The notes under the pieces are model-generated. The model saw nothing but the letters and a program-made list of their open reading frames with translations, ran no database searches and was not told the DNA's origin. The translations under genes and the position numbers were made by a program. Positions 9,485-17,400 of a stretch of DNA of 64,000 bases are shown piece after piece; the first letter of the stretch is position 1; every line of letters begins with the position of its first letter. Origin of the DNA: Paraburkholderia caffeinilytica (lineage in GTDB: Bacteria; Pseudomonadota; Gammaproteobacteria; Burkholderiales; Burkholderiaceae); the NCBI RefSeq assembly GCF_003368325.1, contig NZ_CP031466.1, positions 372,001 to 436,000 of the forward strand, read 5' to 3'.

Positions 9485-10378
9485 ATGAACGACGACGCGC
9501 GCGCCTTCAATGGGCTTCGCCCTCGGCTGCACAAAATTGCCTATCGGATGCTGGGGTCCATTGCCGAGGCCGAAGATATCGTGCAGGACGTCTGGCTGCG
9601 CTGGTATGCGGCGCCCCGGGAAGCCATCGAGAATGTTGAGGCGTGGCTCGTCGCAGTCACGACGCGCCTGTGTATCGACCGTCTTCGCGCGGCAAAAATT
9701 CAGCGTGAACATTATTCGGGCATATGGTTGCCAGAACCTGAAATGACCGACCCGTCGGCTACGCCAGAAGGGGTCAGGGAACGCGCCGACGACGTCTCGG
9801 TGGCCTTTCTGATGCTGCTCGAGCGGCTGACTCCGGAGGCGCGCGCAGCATTCCTGCTACGCGAGGTCTTCGACGCGGACTATGACGAAGTCGCTGAAGC
9901 CATCGGCAAGACGGAGGCCGCGTGCCGCCAATTGGTCAGCCGCGCCAAAGCGCAACTACGCGAAGAACGGCCACGCTATGCCGTGCCGCGCGAAACCCAT
10001 CGCCGCCTGCTGCGGACCTTCGCGCAGGCGCTGGAGCGCGGCGATTTCACGGCGATCAATGCCTTGCTGGCCGAAGACGCGATGCTGATCGGCGACGGCG
10101 ACGGCGACGGCGGCGGCAAGGTGCCGAGCTTCCCGAAACCGATGGTGGGCGGCCGGCGCATCGCACAGCTTTTCTACGCTTCGTACCGGCGCTACGGCAG
10201 CGAACTCCGCGTCACGCGCGTGGTGCTCAACGGTCAATGGGCGCTGCTGCGATTTGTCGAGGGCAAGCTCGAATCGGCGCAGTCATTCGAAACGGACGGC
10301 GCGCGCATCGTCCGTATTCTCGTGCAGCGCAATCCCGATAAGCTGACGCGTATCGCCGCGGCACACGGCAACACCTGA
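9485..10378 (+). CDS. ECF41-group RNA polymerase sigma factor (SigJ-like)
   Basis: 297 residues from the ATG at 9485; the open frame extends upstream, but family length supports this start. Sigma region 2 (AYRMLGSIAEAEDIVQDVWLRW) and region 4 (EVAEAIGKTEAACRQLVSRA) are followed by a SnoaL-like C-terminal extension. All three short motifs reported for the ECF41 group are present: WLPEP in the linker, DGGGK in the extension and NPDKL near the end. In this group the extension itself controls sigma activity instead of an anti-sigma factor. The usual genomic partner, a carboxymuconolactone-decarboxylase-like gene, lies just downstream. The DGGGK loop is preceded by a small GDGDGD repeat. Confidence 0.93.
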   Translation: MNDDARAFNGLRPRLHKIAYRMLGSIAEAEDIVQDVWLRWYAAPREAIENVEAWLVAVTTRLCIDRLRAAKIQREHYSGIWLPEPEMTDPSATPEGVRERADDVSVAFLMLLERLTPEARAAFLLREVFDADYDEVAEAIGKTEAACRQLVSRAKAQLREERPRYAVPRETHRRLLRTFAQALERGDFTAINALLAEDAMLIGDGDGDGGGKVPSFPKPMVGGRRIAQLFYASYRRYGSELRVTRVVLNGQWALLRFVEGKLESAQSFETDGARIVRILVQRNPDKLTRIAAAHGNT

Positions 10379-10556
10379 ACGCTGATATTTCTCCGTCCCG
10401 CCTGCGCTAGCTTGCATTTGATTGGTGTCCAGGAGACAACACCGTGCTCCCGTTTGCGGGTCTACCGTGCTACGCCACGTCGGCCTACGATGACTTCGTG
10501 CGGCGCGTTGCCGCTAACGACATCCGCCAAGCGCGAGTGTTCACCAGGAGAAGTCC

Positions 10557-11036
10557 ATGACACAGCGTATCAACTACATTCAGCAATCGCCGGAGCTGTT
10601 CAAGAAATTCCTCGAATTCAGCAATCAACTGAAGGACAGCGCAATCGAACAATCGATCCGCGATCTCGTTTCGATCCGCGCGTCGCAGATCAACGGCTGT
10701 GGCTTTTGCGTCGACATGCACGTCAAGGAAGCACGCTTGCATGGCGAGCGTGAACTGCGCCTCCATCATCTGACGATCTGGCGCGAATCGACGCTCTTCG
10801 CGCCGCGCGAGCGCGCCGCACTCGCATGGACCGAAGCGTTGACCAGGCTTGCCGAGCCTGGCGTGCCCGACGATATCTACGAACATGTCCGTACGCATTT
10901 CTCCGAGAAGGAACTGTCTGACCTGACGTACGAAGTCATGTCCATCAACGCCTGGAATCGCGCGAACGTCGCGTTCAGGACCGTGCCGGGTTCGGCCGAC
11001 AAGGCATTCGGCCTCGATAAGGCGAATCTCGCCTGA
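10557..11036 (+). CDS. AhpD-like carboxymuconolactone decarboxylase family protein
   Basis: 159 residues. The AhpD-type motif CGFCVDMH (CxxC followed by His) sits in the helical fold at about residues 46-53. Members are alkylhydroperoxidase-like or of unknown function and use the CxxC pair for redox chemistry. The ribosome site CAGGAGAAG lies seven bases before the ATG. The gene follows the ECF41 sigma gene by 178 bases, and carboxymuconolactone decarboxylase/oxidoreductase genes are the characteristic targets of ECF41 sigmas. A role in redox or oxidant defence under that sigma is therefore inferred. Confidence 0.9.
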   Translation: MTQRINYIQQSPELFKKFLEFSNQLKDSAIEQSIRDLVSIRASQINGCGFCVDMHVKEARLHGERELRLHHLTIWRESTLFAPRERAALAWTEALTRLAEPGVPDDIYEHVRTHFSEKELSDLTYEVMSINAWNRANVAFRTVPGSADKAFGLDKANLA

Positions 11037-11107
11037 ACCGTCTGGTTCTTCCAATCCTTTCCACCTTCGTCCCGCATGTGCGGGACGCGTTATTTGGCAG
11101 GCACACC

Positions 11108-11515
11108 ATGTTTCCACTCAAGAACACCGCAATCGCAATGCTCGTCGTCGCGGGCGCGCATATCGGCGTGGCTTGTGCGGCGGCTCCCGAAGCCGTCGTG
11201 ACACCGCTGATGACAAAGCCGCTCGACGACTATCCCGGCAAGGAAGCGCTGATGATCACCGTGACCTATCCACCGGGTTCTGTCGATCCAGTTCATCGGC
11301 ATTACGCGGACGCCTTCGTCTATGTGCTGGAGGGATCGATCGTGATGCAGGTCAAGGGCGGCAAGGAGGTCACGCTCACGCCTGGGCAGACCTTCTATGA
11401 AGGGCCAAACGATGTACATACCGTCGGGCGCAACGCGAGCCAGACCCAACCCGCGAAGTTCCTGGTGCTTCTTCTGAAGGACAAGGGTGCGCCTGTTCTC
11501 GTGCCGGAGAAGTAA
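11108..11515 (+). CDS. Secreted cupin-domain protein
   Basis: 135 residues from the ATG at 11108, where a classical signal peptide begins (NTAIAMLVVAGAHIGVACAA). The rest is one cupin barrel with metal ligands in the motif PVHRHYADAFVYVLEG and a second half around GPNDVHTVGRN. It is predicted to be periplasmic. Small cupins bind a metal and may be isomerases, dioxygenases or sensors; the substrate is unknown. It lies 71 bases after the AhpD-like gene on the same strand and may be part of the same ECF41-driven unit. Confidence 0.85.
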   Translation: MFPLKNTAIAMLVVAGAHIGVACAAAPEAVVTPLMTKPLDDYPGKEALMITVTYPPGSVDPVHRHYADAFVYVLEGSIVMQVKGGKEVTLTPGQTFYEGPNDVHTVGRNASQTQPAKFLVLLLKDKGAPVLVPEK

Positions 11516-11717
11516 GCACGTTCGTGTGGCGACACTCTGCTTTTGCCCGTTTAGCTTGCCGGCGGCATCAGTGTTTGCATCGTCGGGGGGCGATTCCAGT
11601 GTCGGCGGATCTGCGCAGCGAACGCGGGCCCAGATGCATCCGCCCCAGAGAAATGGAAGCATTCAGACGTTGCCGCACGTGGCGGCTACACGCGTCAGCT
11701 TACCTCGTTTGAGCGGC

Positions 11718-12480
11718 TCATGTGCTCTCGCGTAAGGCCACGGCCATGCGTTGCGCGGCCCGGTCCATTTCATCCTCATTGAAGGGCGCGAAACCCATCA
11801 CCAGACCTTGGCCCACGCTATGGCGCCGCGTGTATCGGCCCAACGGCGCCGCGTCGACACCGGCCGACTTCAATCTTCGAACGGCAGTGCGTTCATCGAG
11901 CTGCGACAGGTGACCCACGACGTCCAGACCGGCGGAAGCCAGTGGGACGTCGATCAAGCCCTTCCAGTGTTTCAGAGCCGTATGTTCGAACGCCTGTGCG
12001 CGAGTCGCATAGATCTTTCTGATGCGACGCACGTGCTTATCAAAATGTCCGTCGCCGAAAAAGTCTGCCATGACGGCCTGTGTCAAGCCGTTGGCACTTC
12101 GGTCAGTGACAGACGTCGCCCGGATAAACGGCTCGACGAGACGCGGAGGTAATACGACAAAGGCAAGCCGTAGCGAGGGAAACATCAGCTTACTGAATGT
12201 TCCCGCCAATACGACGCGGAAATCCGCGCCCGGCAGGCTCCGGAGCGCTGGAAGTGGTCTTGAGTGAAAGCAGTACTCGCTGTCGTAGTCGTCCTCGAAA
12301 ATGATTGCTTCGCTCGAAGCCGCCCAACGAAGCAAGGCAGAGCGCCGTTCTGCGGACAAGGGCATGCCCAGTGGAGCCTGTCGCGACGGAGTGACGTAGG
12401 CGAGAACAGCTGACGGCGCCATGCGTATGCCCTCCTGCACGCGAAGGCCGTCCCGGTCAACGGGCACATCAACCACTCGG
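11718..12480 (-). pseudogene. Truncated MocR/PdxR-type regulator, aminotransferase half only
   Basis: About 250 residues of the aminotransferase-like domain are readable, starting in the middle of the fold (VVDVPVDRDGL) and including the PLP-binding region with the Lys in AGTFSKLMFPSLRLAF. The N-terminal GntR winged-helix half and the start of the aminotransferase fold are missing. Reading upstream, homology stops at about 12480, where flagellar hook protein sequence begins on the other strand. The junction looks like a recombination or deletion endpoint. An intact relative is encoded at 40179-41759. I class this as a pseudogene because no DNA-binding domain is left. Confidence 0.8.
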
Positions 12481-13088
12481 GTTCTTATGAGGTATATGCG
12501 ACCTCGGGTTTGTCATTGACTCCAGTCGGTCCGAACCCAACAGGCGATCTGGTAGCAATCACGTTTGACAATTCGGGCCGCCTCACTTCGCCAGGCGCCT
12601 CCAGCCTTAGCTTCACCATCCCTAACGGTGCGGACGGTGGGGCCACGACGCAATCCTTGTCGCTGGATCTGACAGGTACGACCCAGTACGGTGGGAAGAA
12701 CGGCGTAATCAGTTTGCAGCCAGACGGCAATAGTTCAGGGCAACTCGCGTCGTTCTCCGTTGGTCCTGACGGGGTATTGACTGGCTCGTTTTCGAACGGC
12801 ACCTCGCTTGCCCTGGGCCAGGTGGTGCTCGCGACCTTCGACAATCCGAATGGTCTCGTGAATCTTGGAAACAACGCGTATGCGTAGACGTCTGAATCTG
12901 GCGTTGCTCAAATTTCCACCCCCGGTTCGACCAACGATGGGGTGCTCCAAGGTGGTGAGACCGAAGGCTCGAACGTGGACTTGACCGCGGAGCTTGTTCA
13001 TTTGATCACGGCGCAACGCGACTACCAGGCCAATGCACAGACGATCAAGACTTAGCAGACGGTCGACCAGACGCTCAACAACATATAG
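12480..13088 (+). pseudogene. flgE: flgE (flagellar hook protein) 3' fragment with two nonsense codons
   Basis: Translation from about 12480 gives the C-terminal third of a FlgE-type hook protein. It includes DNPNGLVNLGNNAYA and the typical C-terminal helix (LTAELVHLITAQRDYQANAQ). Two in-frame TAG codons interrupt it, at 12885-12887 and 13053-13055; both fall where FlgE proteins normally have Gln, so each is explained by one C-to-T change in CAG. The natural stop is at 13086-13088. The 5' two thirds of the gene are missing and no other flagellar gene is present, so this is a relic joined to the broken mocR gene. Confidence 0.88.
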
Positions 13089-13276
13089 TTGATACGTCAT
13101 CCTATGAGTTGATGGACGATTCGATAACGTGTTGCTGGCATGCTGTTTTGTGCGAAGCCTTGTACCTTGTGAAGAGGCAAAATGCAAACCTTACGAATAT
13201 CGGACCAGATAAGTCTGGCGTATTCGACGCCTGAGGGACGCCATGTGGTTTTCGTGTCGATTTGGTCTCGCGTCGA

Positions 13277-13951
13277 TCAGCAATAGCCCGCGATGCCGGC
13301 GGGACAGAGAGGCGCGCCCGGTGGCTCTGCCATCGGGGTTCGTGTGCGAGTCCTATGAGCAAGCCACACATAGCAAGGGAGAACCGCAGCGACGATGCCC
13401 AACAACCACACCTGCCACCCGGCTTGGTGAAGATGTGCGAGCAATGCGCCAAGTCGGTCGGCCAACAGCGCACCTGCGAGCAGACCGGCGCATGCCCATA
13501 TGCTTACGCTGGCGCAGTCGTGCAAGATAAAAGAACGTGTTTTGATCGCCAGGGCTCCGCAAAGAGGAACGGCGATCAGCGAAAGCCCGGGAACAAAGCG
13601 GACAATCATCAACGCACGCGCGCCACGTCGGGAAAAGAAGTACTCGAATCTGGCAATGTACGATTGCCTCGTGAACGACAGTTTGCATATCAGCTGGAGG
13701 GCGCGTTTGCCGTAGCGCTTGCCGCCTTGAAACCAGAGGAAGTCGCCAAGAACACCGCCGGAAACTGCGGCGCCGAGCAGAATGACGAAGTGAAGCAGCG
13801 TGCGCGCGAGGTCATATCTCGCAGTAACGATGCTGGCGCCGAGCGTCATTAGCGTCGTGATGGAAGGAAACGGCAGGCCGAGCGATGAGGCAAGCACGCT
13901 GAAGAATACGATGAGCGCGCCATACCGAGAAAGCAGTTCATGGGAAAACAT
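13277..13951 (-). CDS. DedA-family membrane protein
   Basis: 224 residues with four or five hydrophobic segments. DedA/SNARE-associated family landmarks are visible: GGVLGDFLWFQGGKRYG and the region ARFVPGLSLIAVPLCGALAI (read here as VRFVPGLSL). DedA proteins support membrane integrity and lipid-carrier recycling across the inner membrane. AGGA lies eight bases before the ATG at 13951. A longer paralogue with a C-terminal rhodanese domain is encoded at 34298-35302; the two share the same N-terminal plan, so one is a duplicate or separately acquired copy. Confidence 0.88.
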   Translation of the reverse strand: MFSHELLSRYGALIVFFSVLASSLGLPFPSITTLMTLGASIVTARYDLARTLLHFVILLGAAVSGGVLGDFLWFQGGKRYGKRALQLICKLSFTRQSYIARFEYFFSRRGARALMIVRFVPGLSLIAVPLCGALAIKTRSFILHDCASVSIWACAGLLAGALLADRLGALLAHLHQAGWQVWLLGIVAAVLPCYVWLAHRTRTRTPMAEPPGAPLCPAGIAGYC

Positions 13952-14450
13952 GGTGTGATCCTGAGAAATTGATTTCGTCGTGGTCGTAGCACTCGAGCGG
14001 GAAGACCTGCGCGACGGTTATCCGTTTCCTTTCCCGGCTGATTCAGAAATCGCTTGCGTTGATAGCGCGCGAAGTGAATCTGAACGCATATCGTATGTGT
14101 GTCTTGTTCGGTATAGAAGACTGCGCACGGTGGTTTTCGTGTTGCCGGAAAAGCAACAGACAGCGGGGGCTCGCATGAATCTTCTGGCATGGAGTGTGAT
14201 CAAACAGGCCGCACGTGTATTTCCTGAGCGCGTTGCACGCTGACACGCCGGTCAAGGAACGCGTGCGGTTCGCTGCGTTGCGATTGGAACGAGCCGTAGC
14301 CCCGATGGCAGCCTCAAGGGCTTTCACCCAGTGGACAGTGCCGCCTTTTTGCCACACACGCGATCTGCGGACACTAGTCTGCACGCGCGCCCGGACATTC
14401 CAACGTCGGCGCAAGCCCCAACTGCAGGAGGTCCTCGCGCCGCGTGGCAA
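13952..14450. other. 499-base gap between dedA and the hybrid kinase gene
   Basis: I see no gene with believable start, ribosome site and codon use on either strand. The left part must contain the promoter of the DedA gene and the right part the end of the hybrid kinase transcript. No clear terminator hairpin with a T-run was found. Confidence 0.5.
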
Positions 14451-17400
14451 TCACGATAGAAAGGCTGGATGGGCGGGCACGGTGAATTGAACAACCGCGC
14501 CGCTGGGTTGGTTTGCGCTCGCCCACAAACGACCGCCATGCGCGTCGATGATTGAACGGCAGATCGACAACCCCATCCCCAAACCCGTGGGCTTCGTGGT
14601 GTAGAAGGGGGCGAAGACGCTCTCGGTAGTGTGCGGAGCAAAGCCTGGTCCCCAATCGCGTACTGTCACGAGCACGCAGTTCGAATCGGCTATCCCCGTG
14701 CCGATAAGCAATTGTCGTACGCCATCGCTGACACCGCTCATCGCCTCGATCGCGTTGACGATCAGGTTGAGGAGCACTTGTTGCAATTCGACACGGTCTC
14801 CTTCAATGAACGGCAAACCTTCGGCGAATTGAGTTTGCACAGAGGTGCCACTCTTTGTGGCTTCGCTACGGGTAAGCTCGATCACCTCGCGGATCGCTTC
14901 GTTGATGTCCACCGGTTCCTTCCGCGGCGGCGTCTTCCTGATCAGCCCACGGATCCGCCCGAGCACGTCTCCCGCCCGATTGGCGTCCTTGATGATGCGG
15001 CTGAGCACCTGCCCGACCTCGTCGATGTCAGGAGGTTGTGCGCCCAACCACCGCAGCGCAGCCTGGGCGTTGGTCACCGTCGCGGCGATTGGCTGATTGA
15101 CTTCGTGAGCGATCGAGGCGGTGAGCTGTCCCATGGTGGCCACGCGGTTCGCGTGCGCCAGCGCCGTCTGCACCTCGCGATAGCGCCGCTCGCTCTCGTG
15201 GACCTTTTCCTCCGCCTGCTTGCGCTCGGTCAGATCGAGCACGAAGGCGACGCCTTCCTTCCGGCTCGCCTCGAAAGTGGCCGCGCCGACCATGACAGGC
15301 ACACGGCTGCCATCCTTTCTGATGTACTCCTTCTCGAAGGGCTGCGCGCGCCCCGTCCGCATGGCCTCTGCGAGGGCTTGTTCATCGCCTTGATGCAATT
15401 CCGGCGGCGTCAGATTCCTCCAGCGTACGCGGCCGGAGACAAGATCGTCCCGCTCGTATCCCACCATGTGAAGAAACGCGTCATTGGCCTCGAGAATGTC
15501 TCCGCTGGCATTCCAGACAATGATTCCGATGATGTTGGCGTCGACGAGACGCCGGATCTTCGCTTCACGTTCTGCGAGGTCGCGATACAAACGGGCATTT
15601 TCCAGCGAAATTGCTGCCTGCGAGGCCAGCAGCTTCAGTACGGCGATCCGGGCCGGGCTGAACACGCGGGCTGCCAGATTGTTTTCGAGGTAGAGCGCGC
15701 CCGTGAGCTTCGCCTGATTCACCAGGGGCATGCACAGAATGGAACGGCCGCCATGCGCACGGATATAGGGATCTGCAGAAAACGACGACTCAGCTGCGGC
15801 ATCGTCGATGAAGATGCTCTCCCCGGTGCGCAAGACATGGTAGACGATCGACTCCGGCAGCATCGCCGAGCTCACCGGCACATCGCGCAACTGCAACTGG
15901 GTCGCGTCACCGCCTGTCGTCGCTTCTGCGGCTATCCGTTGTTCGCCGCCGTCCGACAGAACCAGCAGACCTCGTTCCGCGCCCGCCTGTTCAATTGCCG
16001 TACGCATGATCATGTCGATCAGCTTTTCCAGAACGATGTCGCCCGAGGCGGCCTTCGACACCTTGATCACCGTCGCGAGGTCGAGGTGTTCGACGGACGT
16101 TGCGATCGTGGTCGTCGGCCCGGGCGTGGGCTCTTCCGTCGCCAGGTACGGATACCGCTCCTCGAGTTGCTTTACTTTTCCGTCTGCCCCCCAACGCAGG
16201 TAGCCGTAGCGGGCGTCCTGCAAATACACACGGGCAATTTTCTCGAGACCGCGTGCCGCGTAAAAGCGGGACGCGAGTTCGTTGGCGAGCGCCTCGTTAT
16301 GGACAAAGCCGCTTTCCTGCGCCGAGCGGATGGCCTGCTCGTAGAACTGCTCGGCGTCGATCACGCGGCCTTCGATGCGGGCAATCTCGGCGCTGACCAG
16401 TGCGGCGCGGTTCTCGAAATTGTCCGGGCAATTCTCCGCCCAGATCTTCAGTTGCCTGTGATGCGCCGCTACAGCGTCCAGGTGCTGTGGGTGCTCGCCG
16501 ACCGGGACGGAGTCGCACAACGCGGCGTGGGCCAGCGCACCGTAAAAGTGATATTCGGCTTCCTCAAAAAACGAGGATGAGGTCCAGAGCAGGGGTTGCG
16601 CCTTCGATGCGGCATCCATGGCAACCGAATAGTCGCCTGCAAGATAGCGTGCCTGTAATTTCCGGATCCAGTACCAACACGCAGCGATCGCCAGTTCCGG
16701 AGTCTTTGAAAAACGGCGCTCGATCCGAAGTTCATCAAGCCGCTCATCGTCAAGGCAGCCAAATTGAGGCGTGAGTCCCCGGAGAGTCCGGATCAGCGAG
16801 CGTTGCGTGGTGATGATGTCAATGACAAGACCGAACCGCGCCTTCTCGGCGAACGCGAGGCCATTTTCGGCTTCGCCTTGCACCTCAGGCAGCGGCTCGC
16901 CGGCGAAGAGGAGGTCCGAGTTCAGATTGTTGCACGCGTAGGCCCCGGACGGGAGGTCCCCGACGCGGTTCGCCGCTTCGAACGCGCGGCGCAGCAGATC
17001 ACGGCAAGCCCGCACGTGTTTCATCCAGCGCACGACGAAAGCGGAAAAGCAGGCGTACGTTCTAGCTTCAAGATGTTTTAGCCCGCGTCGCTCGACCAGT
17101 TCGTAGCCGAGCTGTCCGAGTCGGAATCCGGTCGGGTAGTCGCCGAAACGCGGTCCGGCTATCTTGCCGAGCATGACATAGGAGAAACAGGACGCATCAC
17201 AGTTGCCACGTTCGAGGCTGAGACTGACCGCCTTGCAGCTCATGAGGGCAGCCAGGTTCGCATCGGTATACAAGGCTGGTGAGAAACCCTTGCTCAGAAC
17301 ACCGGCAGTCCCGAGGGATGCCGGATCGTCCATCGGCGGCAAGTCGATGAGTTCCTCGATGGTCCGGCCTGCAAGCAGCGACCCGATGCGATCGTACTCG

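Noticed and set aside
14631..16580. Plus-strand frame of 649 codons inside the hybrid kinase gene
   Set aside because: It is antisense to the histidine kinase, PAS and GAF domains, which are well supported on the minus strand.
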